From assembly GCA_022601195.1 (NCBI GenBank), contig JAHZIX010000005.1, forward strand, positions 186,001 to 250,000: DNA of 64,000 nucleotides, read 5' to 3'. The position numbers were made by a program, and so were the translations under genes. Below, piece after piece: positions 42,755 through 52,346 of the stretch. How positions within the stretch are numbered: position 1 is the stretch's first letter; each line of letters opens with the position of its first letter. The DNA comes from Deltaproteobacteria bacterium. Lineage in GTDB: Bacteria; Acidobacteriota; Thermoanaerobaculia; Multivoradales; JAHZIX01. Under the pieces are notes generated by a model, which saw only the letters and a list, made by a program, of their open reading frames with translations, did not search any database and was not told the origin of the DNA.

Positions 42755-43227
42755 ATCCTCAAATGGATTTTCTCTCCCCAAGGGCGCAGGAGCACGAGCC
42801 CCTTGAAGATGCATTTCACCAGGAGCTTCTGGATCGCCTTTCCCTGCCTGCTTTCTCGCGTCTACTCGGTCTTGTTACCGAGGAGGTACGGTTGGACTAT
42901 TGCCGCATGCGGCTGCCCTACGTTCCCCAGCATGAGCAGCCCTTCGGGGTGATTCACGGCGGAGCCATCGCCTCTCTTATCGACAGTGCGGTGATCGGTG
43001 CCATTTTCTCCCGCTTGCCGCAGCTACCTCGAAAACTCGCTACCATCGATCTTCACGTGCATTATTTACGGCCTTTGGCCGAGGCAGATGCCATTGCCGA
43101 GGCCTGGGTGCGGCGGCGTGGAAATTCGATTATTTTCCTCGCCGTAGAGGTGCGAGATTCGGAAGGGAGCGTCGTGGCTCACGGGGAGCTCTCGTATGCC
43201 ATCAGTGCAGCTCCAGGGACGACGTAG
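42742..43227 (+). CDS. PaaI-type hotdog thioesterase (first)
   Basis: A 161-residue protein with the hotdog-fold thioesterase core. YVPQHEQPFGVIHGGAIASL carries the conserved HGG, then IDSAVIGAIFSRL, LATIDLHVHYLRPL and SIIFLAVEVRDSEGSVVAHG. These match the PaaI/DUF4442 acyl-CoA thioesterase group. The start overlaps the end of arfB. Probable acyl-CoA hydrolysis; chain specificity unknown. A second, different PaaI-like enzyme is encoded at 46801, after the GGDEF-EAL gene. Confidence 0.87.
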   Translation: MAGVDPQMDFLSPRAQEHEPLEDAFHQELLDRLSLPAFSRLLGLVTEEVRLDYCRMRLPYVPQHEQPFGVIHGGAIASLIDSAVIGAIFSRLPQLPRKLATIDLHVHYLRPLAEADAIAEAWVRRRGNSIIFLAVEVRDSEGSVVAHGELSYAISAAPGTT

Positions 43228-43484
43228 GAGATTGTCTTACCTGAGCTACTGCCGATCGCCGATTCCATCCCAGCTTCAATTTAGGGATACTGTATAAGAA
43301 AGAAAACACTTGTCTGGTATTTCGAAAGGGCCCTACAGTAGGTTTTTGGCTTGGATAGCGCTCATCCTTTGAGGTGTCCGGTCGTGCCAGCAGCAACGTT
43401 GCCAACAAAGATCTGCCGGGAGCTCGCTGGCAGCGGCGAGCTCGACCAGGTGGAGTTTCTTGGTAGTGGTTTTGGGCGAGGTGC

Positions 43485-46400
43485 ATGGATTTGGAGAATG
43501 GGGTCGATCAGGTGGGGAGTAGAAGAGGTATTTCCCCCAAGGTCAACATCCTGCCCGTTTGGCTAGCCGTCGGGGTCGGCATCGGTCTATCGTTGGCGGC
43601 CTATTCCATCGCTGATCATTGGAGTCGCCAGGCCTCCGCTGCGGAGATGGATCGCCGCGGCAGGCAAATTCTTGGCGCCTTACAGGATCGCATCGATCGC
43701 GATACCGGTGTCCTGGTTCATCTCTCAGCTCTCTTTGACGCATCCGAGCAGGTCACCCGCCAGGAGTTCCGCAGTTTTACTGGAACCATTCTTAGACAGT
43801 ACCCCGGTATTCAGGCTTTGGAGTGGGTACCGCGAATCGAAAATGAGGAGCGAAATGAGGACGGTGCCGGGGGCGACTCCAAAGGGTTTCGAATCCTCGA
43901 GAGAGCCGACAACGGCGAGCTTCAATCTGCGGCAACTCGGGCCGAGTACTTTCCCGTGCTCTACGCCGAGCCCCACAACGACAACCTGGCAGCGCTCCTC
44001 TTCGACCTGGCTTCCGACCCTTCCCGGTACCGAGCTTTAGACCGAGCCCGCGAAACGGGCGAGGCGGTGGCGACCGCTCGGATTACCCTTCTGCAAGGGC
44101 ACGAAGAGAAGTTCGGAATTCAAATCTTTCAGCCGGTCTATCTGAAAGGCCTGCCTCTCGGTACTCCCGAGGAACGCAGAAATCACCTGTGGGGTTTTGC
44201 TGTCGCTGAGCTGCGAGTGCAGGATGTCTTGCAAGAGGCTCTGGCGCTCTCGGGAGAGCAGGGGTTCGATGTCTATCTTTTCGATCGCTCCTCGTCCCTG
44301 GGGGAGAGGTTCCTGGAGGCTCACCGAGAGGCGGAAGAGCCAATCGTGGGTAGTCTTCCCACCGAGTTGGAGTTATTGACAGGGTCCCACCTGCTAGGGA
44401 ACGTGACGTTGCCAGGCCGTCAATGGGCAGTGATCTTGAGACCGAATTCGCTCTTCGTTCTGACCGCTCGCAGCTGGGATAAGTGGATCGCCCTGATAGG
44501 AGGTCTCTTAGGGACTTTCATGTTGGCTTTCTACCTTTACTCGCGGGGCCAGGTAGAGGAGAGCTTGAGGCGCAGTGAACGGCGGTTGCGGCAGGTCATC
44601 GACCTCGTACCTCACATGATCTTTGCGCGGGATCGGAAGGGGCGCTTTCTGCTAGCTAACGAGGCTGTCGCTCGGGCTCATGGCACCACGGTGGATGAGC
44701 TTCTGGCTCGGCCAGGGCAGAAAGACTGGGAGCTCAGCACCGGAGGAGAAGTGGCGGACGGTCCTGCTGAGGAGCTGGTTGCCGAGCGGGACAACCTACC
44801 GTCCTCTTCCGGGGAAAGGGATTTCAACAGCTTCGATGGCGGCGTGAGAACCTTGCAGACCACGCAGATCCCCTTTTCCGAGTCCGGCTCAGACACTCCT
44901 GCCTGGCTCGGTGTCGCCGTAGACGTCACCGACCGGAAAGCCGCGGAGCTGGAGCTCTTGAAGCAGAAAGAGCAGGCCCTAGTGACCCTCCATTCCATTG
45001 GGGATGGGGTGATCACCGTAGATAGCCAGGGTTGTGTCGAGTATCTCAATCCAGTCGCAGAGAAGCTCACCGGTTGGAACGTTGCAGATGCCTACGGGAG
45101 GCTCTTGAGCGAGGTGTTTCGGGTTTTCGACGAGGATACCGAAGCTGCCGTTTTGGATTTACTCCGTTCCTGCCTGGTGGAAGGAACCGTGGAGAGCTCC
45201 GGCGACCGCCTGTCCATCAGTCGCGGTGGACGACGATTCTCGGTAGAGACCACTTCGGCTCCCATCTTGGGAAATGAGGAAGAGGTTCGTGGGGCAGTTC
45301 TGGTGATCAAAGATGTCACCGAGGCACGGCAGCTATCGAAGCAACTCGCCCATCAGGCCACTCATGATCCCCTCACTGGTTTGTTGAACCGGGCAGCTTT
45401 CGAGGGGAGTTTGCAAACTCTGGTTCAGGAAGAGAGTGGCGAGGGAGCAGAGCACGCACTGTGTTACTTGGACTTGGACCAGTTCAAGTTGGTCAACGAC
45501 ACCGTGGGTCACATCGCAGGAGACCAGCTCCTCTGTCAGGTCACGACGGAGCTGAAGCGCTGGCTTCGCCGAGACGATGTTCTCGGTCGCTTGGGGGGAG
45601 ATGAATTCGGTCTACTGCTCAAGAATTGTTCTTTGGGGGATGCTTCGAGGATCGCCAACAAGTTGGTGGAGGCACTAGAGAAAACCGATTTCACCTGGCA
45701 AGGTGCCAGCTTCAAGATCGGAGTGAGCATCGGTTTGGTGCCGATCCGAGAGTCCAGCTCGGATCCGGTCAAATTGCTCAGCCAGAGCGACGTAGCGTGC
45801 TACTCGGCCAAGGACCAAGGGCGCAATCGGGTTCACATCTACGACGGCCGATCCGACCAGGCTTCCTGGCACCATTCTCGACTGATTCGGGCGGCTGGTT
45901 TGATGGACGCTCTCAAGCACGATCGCTTTCTGTTCTATGGCCAGCCGATCGTCTCTTTGACCGAAGAAGGGGCCCAGCCCGCTTTTTTCGAGTTGTTGCT
46001 GCGGCTGCTGGATGGGGAGGATCGGTTGGTGCTGCCCGGGGAGTTCATTCCCGCAGCCGAGCGTTTCGGCCTTATGGCCGCCATCGACCGCTGGGCAGTG
46101 CGCACCGGGCTGCAGGAGTTTGCCCATACGGCCCAAGGTGCGACCGGTGCCGGAGTTTCTCTCAACCTTTCCGGAGAGTCCTTTGCCGATCCGCATCTGC
46201 TGGACTTCCTGAGTATCGAGTTGGCGGCCAGCGATACTCCCCCGGATCTGGTTTGCTTCGAGATTACGGAAACCGCCGCCGTGCGGAATCTGCAGCGGGC
46301 GACGGAGGTCATCACCGCTCTAAAGGAGTACGGTTGTCGCTTCGCCTTGGATGATTTCGGCAGCGGCCTGTGCTCTTTTAACTACCTGAAGACTCTCCCG

Positions 46401-46658
46401 GTGGATTTTCTCAAGATCGACGGCGGATTCGTGCGTAATATGGCGGAGGATGCGGGGGACCGCGGGGTTGTCGAGGCGATCAACCAGGTCGGGCATGTCA
46501 TGGGCCTGCAGACCGTTGCGGAGTGCGCTGAGAGTCCCGAGCAGCTGAAGTGGTTGCGCGAAATTGGGGTAGATTTCGGCCAGGGATTTGCCCTCGGACA
46601 CCCACAGGCTTTGGACTATCTTGGGACCGGGCCCCAGGGGGTTCGCCGAGTCGGGTGA
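43485..46658 (+). CDS. CHASE-PAS-PAS-GGDEF-EAL cyclic-di-GMP enzyme
   Basis: A 1057-residue membrane protein. A first transmembrane segment (VWLAVGVGIGLSLAAYSIAD) is followed by a periplasmic CHASE domain (SEQVTRQEFRSFTGTILRQY, then IQALEWVPRI), a second transmembrane helix (WIALIGGLLGTFMLAFYLYS), two PAS domains, a GGDEF domain and an EAL domain. The GGDEF motif is intact (RLGGDEFGLLL) with an RxxD inhibitory site just before it (RRDDVLG). The EAL motif reads ELLLR, with DDFGSG and other metal-binding segments kept (NLSGESF, FEITET, LKIDGG). Both cyclase and phosphodiesterase activity are possible. It likely couples an external ligand to c-di-GMP levels. Confidence 0.93.
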   Translation: MDLENGVDQVGSRRGISPKVNILPVWLAVGVGIGLSLAAYSIADHWSRQASAAEMDRRGRQILGALQDRIDRDTGVLVHLSALFDASEQVTRQEFRSFTGTILRQYPGIQALEWVPRIENEERNEDGAGGDSKGFRILERADNGELQSAATRAEYFPVLYAEPHNDNLAALLFDLASDPSRYRALDRARETGEAVATARITLLQGHEEKFGIQIFQPVYLKGLPLGTPEERRNHLWGFAVAELRVQDVLQEALALSGEQGFDVYLFDRSSSLGERFLEAHREAEEPIVGSLPTELELLTGSHLLGNVTLPGRQWAVILRPNSLFVLTARSWDKWIALIGGLLGTFMLAFYLYSRGQVEESLRRSERRLRQVIDLVPHMIFARDRKGRFLLANEAVARAHGTTVDELLARPGQKDWELSTGGEVADGPAEELVAERDNLPSSSGERDFNSFDGGVRTLQTTQIPFSESGSDTPAWLGVAVDVTDRKAAELELLKQKEQALVTLHSIGDGVITVDSQGCVEYLNPVAEKLTGWNVADAYGRLLSEVFRVFDEDTEAAVLDLLRSCLVEGTVESSGDRLSISRGGRRFSVETTSAPILGNEEEVRGAVLVIKDVTEARQLSKQLAHQATHDPLTGLLNRAAFEGSLQTLVQEESGEGAEHALCYLDLDQFKLVNDTVGHIAGDQLLCQVTTELKRWLRRDDVLGRLGGDEFGLLLKNCSLGDASRIANKLVEALEKTDFTWQGASFKIGVSIGLVPIRESSSDPVKLLSQSDVACYSAKDQGRNRVHIYDGRSDQASWHHSRLIRAAGLMDALKHDRFLFYGQPIVSLTEEGAQPAFFELLLRLLDGEDRLVLPGEFIPAAERFGLMAAIDRWAVRTGLQEFAHTAQGATGAGVSLNLSGESFADPHLLDFLSIELAASDTPPDLVCFEITETAAVRNLQRATEVITALKEYGCRFALDDFGSGLCSFNYLKTLPVDFLKIDGGFVRNMAEDAGDRGVVEAINQVGHVMGLQTVAECAESPEQLKWLREIGVDFGQGFALGHPQALDYLGTGPQGVRRVG

Positions 46659-46800
46659 GTCTCTTCGTGAGAAAAGCCCATAGAAAATAGTTCCTTCCTC
46701 TCATGGGAAGTGCTGCCTCTCCGAGCTAAGATCGGCATTGTCACGCATCAGAAATTGCTAGAAAAAACTTGCTGATCATTCCATTGAGCTGAGGGACAGG

Positions 46801-47259
46801 ATGAATCCCGTACTAAAGAAGTTCACAGACTATATCGGTCGGGAGGACCGGCCCGAAGACCCGGAGTTCTCCCGGTGGCTCGGGGGAGTGTTTCGAGAGG
46901 TGAAGGAAGGGGAGTTGGTGATGGACTTTCGAGTTCGAACCGATATGACCAATCCCGTTGGGTACCTCCATGGGGGGGCACAGAACGCCATCGTCGACGA
47001 TGTCATCGGCATGACGGTTCTTACTCTCGGTCACCGCCAATTCTTTATGTCCTTGGGCCTTCACGTCGATTATCTAGGCCGATGCAAAGTAGGTGAGACC
47101 GTTTCGGCCCTGGGCAAGGTGGTGCGTAGCGGCAAGAATGTCGTCCACGCCCAATGTGAGTTGCTGGACTCTCAGAACACCCTCATTTGTCGTGGCACCT
47201 CCAACCTCATGCGGTCCCCCTTTCCTGCCATGCCGGAAATTCACCGAGGCGGCCGCTGA
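46801..47259 (+). CDS. PaaI-type hotdog thioesterase (second)
   Basis: A 152-residue protein with the hotdog core: MTNPVGYLHGGAQNAIVDDV (HGG motif), IGMTVLTLGHRQFFMSLGLH, VDYLGRCKVGETVSALGKVV and NVVHAQCELLDSQNTLICRG. It resembles the PaaI thioesterase group but is clearly different from the protein at 42742. ATG 46801 has GAGGGACAGG upstream. The next gene starts immediately after its stop, so the two may share an mRNA. Acyl-CoA thioesterase activity is inferred from the family. Confidence 0.87.
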   Translation: MNPVLKKFTDYIGREDRPEDPEFSRWLGGVFREVKEGELVMDFRVRTDMTNPVGYLHGGAQNAIVDDVIGMTVLTLGHRQFFMSLGLHVDYLGRCKVGETVSALGKVVRSGKNVVHAQCELLDSQNTLICRGTSNLMRSPFPAMPEIHRGGR

Positions 47260-47261
47260 GC

Positions 47262-48926
47262 TTGAGGCCTCGACGGTCCAGGAAGATCTGGTCTCCAAGG
47301 TCTCTGGCGTCTCCGTGGGCTCTGTGGGCAGTCGTGGCCCTGCTGCTGGTCGCAGGCCTGTTCGGTGGCACCGTGACCTCCTCTTTCCTCTCGGATGATT
47401 TCAATATCGTCGACGATCTTCGTGAAGCAGGGCCCTGGAGTCGTTGGGCGTCCTCGGGGGATCCCTTTCTTCGGCCCTTGGTGAGCGCTCTCTATTACCT
47501 GGATCTAAAGCTCTGGGGTCTCAACCCGCGGGGGTTCCACCTCACGAACCTGTTGCTTCATTGGCTAGCGGCCTTGGGAGTCACGGCCCTGGCGGGGCAA
47601 TTGATAGCCAGAGGAACAACCCTGGCAGCCGGTCCACGGTGGGAGTTGGCGCTCGGGGCAGGGTTGGTCTTTTTGGCCCATCCCAGTCACCTGGAACCCA
47701 TCGCATGGATTGCTGCCCGGGGTGATCTTCAGGTGACGGTAGCCGCCCTCGCCTGTCTGATTGCCCACAATCGTTGGCGCACGGGAGGAGGGTGGGTGTG
47801 GCGGGGAAGCTCACTCCTGGCTTTGGTAGCAGCTCTAGGGTCCAAAGAGGCGGCCTTGACCTTGCCGCTGGCGTTGGTGGCCATGGACTTTTTGTTGCTC
47901 TCGGAGGGTTCCTGGTGGAGGCGCTTGGTGGTGGCGCTCCGCGGGGCAACGCCGCTGCTCGGGGTACTGCCCCTTTACGTCATCCTGCGATGGTGGTGGT
48001 TGGGTGAGGTCGTTGGAGGGTATGGAGTGGAGAGCCACTTCGCTATTGACCCTTGGTATTTGTTGGGTCAACTGTTCACCTTCTTTTCCCGGGCTGTGAT
48101 TCCCAGGATTGCCGGGCAGCAGCTTCCTACCATCGCCCTGGGGGCTCTGGTGATGGCTCTAACGGCTTGGCTCGTGTACCAGATGCGGTATTCCTCGAAC
48201 TCCCTCACGAGGTCCCCATCCAGCTCCCGCCAACTGCTCCGTTTCCTACCTCTGGCGCTGGTGCTGTTTGCGGTGACCAGTCTCCCTGCCTTGAGTCTCC
48301 CCTTATCGAGCTCGACTTCCCATGGGGAGAGACTGCTCTATTTGCCTTCGATCTTTGCCGCGGTTTTCCTCTCTTCCGTTCTCTGGCTGGCATTCCCTTC
48401 CCCTCCTTGGAGGCGGTTCGCCGTGGGGGTGGTGGTGGTCCTCTTCTCCGCTCAGGTGCTTCAGGAGGGAAGGTTTTGGCGCCAAGCGAGCAGCCTGGCC
48501 GCGACCATCAAGGCAGAGGTACTTGCTAGCCAGCAGAAGGGGAAGCTCTATCTCTTCGCCATGCCGGACAGCCTAGGGGGAGCCTTCGTCTTTCGAAACG
48601 GACTCCGAGCTGCCCTTCGCCTCGAGGAAAGTGAAAACGATGACAAATTTGTCGTCGTCCATTGGGTAGAGCTGCCGGAATCGTCTTTCCGACTCAAAGG
48701 GGAAAGGCTGGGGAGAGTGTTTACCATTGACGCGGTAGATTCGGACCCACGCTTTCGCTTTCGCCTGCCTGCCCAACGTCGATCCGCAGCGGTTGAGGAA
48801 AAGGGGAAAGGGCGCTTCCGAAGACGTTTTCGGCTCCCCAATCTGGCGCCCGAGGATCGGGTATTGCTATTCACCGTGGGGGAGGTCCAGGTGCTCCAGG
48901 AGGGGCGTCCCCTGCCCGCTCCGTGA
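47262..48926 (+). CDS. Multi-pass membrane protein, TMTC/PMT-glycosyltransferase-like
   Basis: About 550 residues from TTG 47262, two bases after the preceding stop; the frame is open upstream to 47187, and the start remains uncertain. About nine or ten transmembrane helices. The segments SSFLSDDFNIVDDL, RPLVSALYYLDLKLWGLNPR, GFHLTNLLLHWLAALGVTAL and FLAHPSHLEPIAWIAARGDL are typical of the N-terminal region of TMTC-type O-mannosyltransferase-like proteins and of bacterial PMT-like glycosyltransferases, with an acidic motif (DD) in the first external loop. The C-terminal ~130 residues are soluble. A role in protein or glycan glycosylation is likely; donor and acceptor unknown. Confidence 0.75.
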   Translation: MRPRRSRKIWSPRSLASPWALWAVVALLLVAGLFGGTVTSSFLSDDFNIVDDLREAGPWSRWASSGDPFLRPLVSALYYLDLKLWGLNPRGFHLTNLLLHWLAALGVTALAGQLIARGTTLAAGPRWELALGAGLVFLAHPSHLEPIAWIAARGDLQVTVAALACLIAHNRWRTGGGWVWRGSSLLALVAALGSKEAALTLPLALVAMDFLLLSEGSWWRRLVVALRGATPLLGVLPLYVILRWWWLGEVVGGYGVESHFAIDPWYLLGQLFTFFSRAVIPRIAGQQLPTIALGALVMALTAWLVYQMRYSSNSLTRSPSSSRQLLRFLPLALVLFAVTSLPALSLPLSSSTSHGERLLYLPSIFAAVFLSSVLWLAFPSPPWRRFAVGVVVVLFSAQVLQEGRFWRQASSLAATIKAEVLASQQKGKLYLFAMPDSLGGAFVFRNGLRAALRLEESENDDKFVVVHWVELPESSFRLKGERLGRVFTIDAVDSDPRFRFRLPAQRRSAAVEEKGKGRFRRRFRLPNLAPEDRVLLFTVGEVQVLQEGRPLPAP

Positions 48927-49075
48927 GGGGCCTCGGACCCTGGTGACGGGCCTTGGATCCGAATGACAGGGCCGCGGGAGCTCGGTGAAGGGGGAGAGGT
49001 AGGAGTAGAATTCCTATCGAGGTAGGTCACCAGAAATGCCCACCAGGAACGGCCTGGAGAAGGGAGAGCTCTAGT

Positions 49076-50407
49076 TTGAGATCAAACCGTCGTAGTACCG
49101 CTCTGAGAACTCTAAAAACCCTGGCCGTCCTGGGCTTCTTGGGAGCCGCCTTGGGTAGCTTTTCCTGGAACGTCGGTGCCGCCACTCTTTCGGAAAATGA
49201 ACGAACCCCCCTGCTGGTCACCGTTGACGATCTGCCCTTGATGGCCGGAGACCTCTTCTCCGAGCCGGTGGAGAAGCGTCGTGTCACGGAGGAGCTATTG
49301 AGGGTGTTGGCCAAGCACCAGGTGCCAGCGGTGGGAATGGTGACCTGGAAGCGCCTCACCCAGGAGGAGGATCTGGCTCTCCTACGGCTCTGGCTCGAGG
49401 CAGGTCATGAGTTGGGAAACCACACGGTGGAGCATCTGAACTACAACCGCACCGATTTCGCCACCTTTAGGGCAGATGCGGAAGAGGCCCGTAGGCGCTT
49501 GGTGGGCCTCCTCTCCCCCTTGGGCAAGAGCCTGCGCTTCTTTCGCTTTCCGCAGCTCCATGAGGGCGAGACCTTGGAGAAGCTTCAAGCCATGAGGGAG
49601 TATCTGGATGAGTCGGGGCAGCGCAACCTCCCGGTCACTCTGGACAACTCTGATTGGCGTTTCGAACGCTCCTGGGTGGAAGCGCGGCAGGCTGGTGATG
49701 ACCAAACCTTGGCGGATTTGGGGCGGGACTATCAGGAGGCCGTGCGTTCGGCGGTTCGTAGTTATCGACAGCTCGGGGATGAGCTCTTTGCGCGGCCAGT
49801 TCCGCAGATTCTCTTGCTTCATGCGGGAGAGGTAGGAGCGGCTCAATGGGATGAGTTGTTTCTCTGGCTGAAGGCGGAGGGGTTTCGCTTTGCCACGGCG
49901 GACGAAGTGTTGGGTGATGGGGCCTTCCAGGAGCCGGCCGAGTACGTCGGTCCTCTGGGTCTGAGCTTGTGGGACCGCCTTGCCGACCACCGTCGCCAAG
50001 GGGCAGCTCGGAAGGAGATCCTAGCCATGTTGGCCGAGCAGAGTGCCGCTTGGAGTCGGGGAGATGTCGAGATTTTCTGCTCTTTCTACACCGAGGACAC
50101 GGCCTTCGTCTCGCCGACGGGTTTGACTCGGGGTCGCCAGCAGGTTCTGGAGCGCTATCGCAAGCGTTACCCTGGGAGAGAGGCCATGGGAACGCTAGAG
50201 TTGGAGCTCATCGAGCTGCGCCTTGGGGTCGGTATCGAGACGGCAGCTTTCGGTGATCGGCGACCCAGCGGTGTGCACAGTGCCAGCGCCGTGGCTACGT
50301 GGAGCCTTTCCTATCCCGACAAAGAGACGCTTTCCGGCCTCACCCTGCTGGTCTTTCACAAGAACTCCGAAGGGGTCTGGCAGATCATCCAAGACGCATC
50401 CATGTAG
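49076..50407 (+). CDS. Exported polysaccharide deacetylase fused to an NTF2-like domain
   Basis: A 443-residue protein; TTG 49076 follows AGGGAG at about nine bases. Signal peptide about residues 12-36. The NodB-type deacetylase domain (about 45-300) has the Asp pair in LLVTVDDLPLMAG and the metal-binding GHELGNHTVEHLNYN (HxxxxH). The C-terminal ~130 residues (EILAMLAEQSAAWSRGDVEI, FCSFYTEDTAFVSPTGLTRG, LLVFHKNSEGVWQIIQDASM) are a SnoaL/DUF4440-type NTF2-like domain. This fusion could bring a binding module to a carbohydrate or peptidoglycan deacetylase. Arg residues of the deacetylase active site (RFFRFPQL) are present. Confidence 0.88.
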   Translation: MRSNRRSTALRTLKTLAVLGFLGAALGSFSWNVGAATLSENERTPLLVTVDDLPLMAGDLFSEPVEKRRVTEELLRVLAKHQVPAVGMVTWKRLTQEEDLALLRLWLEAGHELGNHTVEHLNYNRTDFATFRADAEEARRRLVGLLSPLGKSLRFFRFPQLHEGETLEKLQAMREYLDESGQRNLPVTLDNSDWRFERSWVEARQAGDDQTLADLGRDYQEAVRSAVRSYRQLGDELFARPVPQILLLHAGEVGAAQWDELFLWLKAEGFRFATADEVLGDGAFQEPAEYVGPLGLSLWDRLADHRRQGAARKEILAMLAEQSAAWSRGDVEIFCSFYTEDTAFVSPTGLTRGRQQVLERYRKRYPGREAMGTLELELIELRLGVGIETAAFGDRRPSGVHSASAVATWSLSYPDKETLSGLTLLVFHKNSEGVWQIIQDASM

Positions 50408-50602
50408 GGAATTGTCCGGAGTGGGCGCCTCAGGAGAAGAAGAGCTGATGAATCCCCTTGCCGGCCTTGTGTCCCAGGCGGGACGGGTCTCTTTCACCGA
50501 GGGCACTAGTCCGCGTCATCCAGCAAGGCGTCCCGACGCCGCCATGGCTGAAGCGATGGCGAGGAGGAGCCAAGGAGCAGGGAACGGAGGAATGGTGTCC
50601 GA

Positions 50603-51763
50603 ATGACAAGAAACTTCCCCCATGGGACACCGGGAACCCCTTGTGCCCATCTGGATCTCGATATCTTGCGCTCCAACGCCCGGAAGATGGCGCAGCGCTG
50701 CTCCCGTTTGGGGATTCGGCTGCGGCCCCATGTCAAAACCCACAAGACTCACCAGGGGGCCCGCCTTCAGACCGAGGGCCATTTCGGCGGCATCGCAGTC
50801 TCTACTTTGGCCGAAGCGAGATTCTTTGCCCGGGGTGGTTTCGAAGACATCACCTATGCGGTGCCTATGGCTCCTAGTCGCCTCGAGGAAGCTGCCGACC
50901 TGGGCGAGGAGCTCCCTCGACTCCACCTGCTCCTGGACTCGGAGACGGTCCTCGAAGCGGCTCGGGGGGTCGGTCGTCGCCGAGGAACTCGCTTCTCGTT
51001 CTTTCTCAAAGTGGATTGTGGCTATGGCCGAGCTGGGGTAGATGCAGAAGATCCCAGGAGCTTGGAGCTGGTGGAGGCTCTAGCGGCCGCTGATGAAATC
51101 GACTTTCGAGGCTTGTTGACCCATGCCGGTCATGCCTACGACTGCCGCAGTCGAGAAGAAATCTTGCAGGTGGGCCAGCAGGAGCGAAGGGTGGTGTTGA
51201 GGTTCGCCGAGGAGCTGCGTCAGCGCGGCATCGAAGTGCCGGAAGTCAGCCTTGGCTCGACACCGACCCTCTCGGTGGTGCCGGAATCTCCCGAAGAAGC
51301 GGATTCCTGGAGTGGGATCACCGAGGCGCGGCCAGGGAATTATCTTTTCTACGACGCTTTCCAGACCGCCATCGGCAGCTGCACCCAACGGGACATCGCG
51401 TTCTCGGTGCTGGCGACGGTGATCGGCTCTTACCCCCAGAGAGGAGAGCTCATCGTCAATGCCGGCGGCACTGCCTTGTCTCGAGATCCGGGGCCGACCC
51501 ACGTGAACCCCCATGGCGGCTTCGGCGTCCTGGTGGACCCGGTTACGGCGGAGGTTCTGCCGGAGCTCTCCTTAGTGTCTTTGTCCCAGGAGCACGGCCG
51601 GATCCGATCTTCCTCCCACGCTTGTCTGGAGCGCTATCCCGTGGGCAGCGAGCTACGCATCCTTCCCAATCATTCCTGTTTGGCGGCAGCCTGTTTCGAC
51701 GAGTACCGAGTCTTCGAAAAGGGGGTTGAGGTCGACCGATGGCAGCCAGTGCGCGGCTGGTAG
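50603..51763 (+). CDS. Fold-type III PLP enzyme, D-serine dehydratase / D-threonine aldolase-like
   Basis: A 386-residue protein; ATG 50603 has GGAGGAATG about eleven bases upstream. The alanine-racemase-like barrel includes HLDLDILRSNARKMAQRCSR and the PLP-Lys block IRLRPHVKTHKTHQGARLQT. The C-terminal zinc-binding pair is SLSQEHGRIRSS and LRILPNHSCLAAACFDEYRV, as in eukaryotic-type D-serine dehydratases (DSD1) and D-threonine aldolases. It probably cleaves or dehydrates a D-hydroxy amino acid; which reaction cannot be decided from sequence alone. It is convergent with the FMN reductase gene (7 bases apart). Confidence 0.88.
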   Translation: MTRNFPHGTPGTPCAHLDLDILRSNARKMAQRCSRLGIRLRPHVKTHKTHQGARLQTEGHFGGIAVSTLAEARFFARGGFEDITYAVPMAPSRLEEAADLGEELPRLHLLLDSETVLEAARGVGRRRGTRFSFFLKVDCGYGRAGVDAEDPRSLELVEALAAADEIDFRGLLTHAGHAYDCRSREEILQVGQQERRVVLRFAEELRQRGIEVPEVSLGSTPTLSVVPESPEEADSWSGITEARPGNYLFYDAFQTAIGSCTQRDIAFSVLATVIGSYPQRGELIVNAGGTALSRDPGPTHVNPHGGFGVLVDPVTAEVLPELSLVSLSQEHGRIRSSSHACLERYPVGSELRILPNHSCLAAACFDEYRVFEKGVEVDRWQPVRGW

Positions 51764-51770
51764 AGAAAGG

Positions 51771-52346
51771 CTATTCGCTCCGCAGGCGGCGGGTGCAGTC
51801 CACGAAGGCCTCGACGGCCGCTGAGACTCGGGCGCTGACTTTGGGGTCAACCAAGGCACCTTCCTCATCGAAAGCTTGGAAGGCGCCCCCCACAGCCACC
51901 TGAGCCGGCAGCACCAGAACGCCTACGCTACTCAAAATGGAGCGCACGTGAACCAGACCCCGCAGCCCTCCCAAGGCCCCGGGTGAGGTGCTGAACAAGG
52001 CGGCCGTTTTGCCCGTGAAGGCGGCGAGGGGAGCTTCCCCTTCCTTCCGGCGAGATACCCAGTCGATGAGATTCTTGAGAACCGGGGTAATGGAGCTGTT
52101 GTACTCCGGGCAGGCGAGCAGAAGCCCATCGTGCTCGCCCATCAGTTCCTTGATTCGCAGGGCATTCTCCGGGAGTCCCTCTGCTGCTTCGAGGTCCTGG
52201 TCGAACAGAGGAAGAGGAAACTCTTTGAGGTCGATGAGCGTCACTTCAGCGCCCGCTTGCTCCGCCTTGGCGGCAACGGCCCGGGCCAACTTCTTGTTGA
52301 AGGAATCCTGGCGGGTGCTACCGGCGAAAGCGAGAGCCTTGATCAT
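51771..52346 (-). CDS. NAD(P)H-dependent FMN reductase
   Basis: A 191-residue flavodoxin-like protein. The FMN phosphate loop is FAGSTRQDSFNKKLARAVAA, followed by LIDLKEFPLPLFDQDLEA and the signature PEYNSSITPVLKNLIDWVSR. These are typical of NADPH-dependent FMN reductases (ChrR/YieF/azoreductase-type, two-electron quinone or metal reductases). ATG 52346 follows GGAGACGACG. Physiological substrate unknown. Confidence 0.93.
   Translation of the reverse strand: MIKALAFAGSTRQDSFNKKLARAVAAKAEQAGAEVTLIDLKEFPLPLFDQDLEAAEGLPENALRIKELMGEHDGLLLACPEYNSSITPVLKNLIDWVSRRKEGEAPLAAFTGKTAALFSTSPGALGGLRGLVHVRSILSSVGVLVLPAQVAVGGAFQAFDEEGALVDPKVSARVSAAVEAFVDCTRRLRSE

Noticed and set aside
45626-46354. 242-codon frame within the GGDEF-EAL gene
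   Set aside because: Out-of-frame shadow of the EAL coding region with biased composition.
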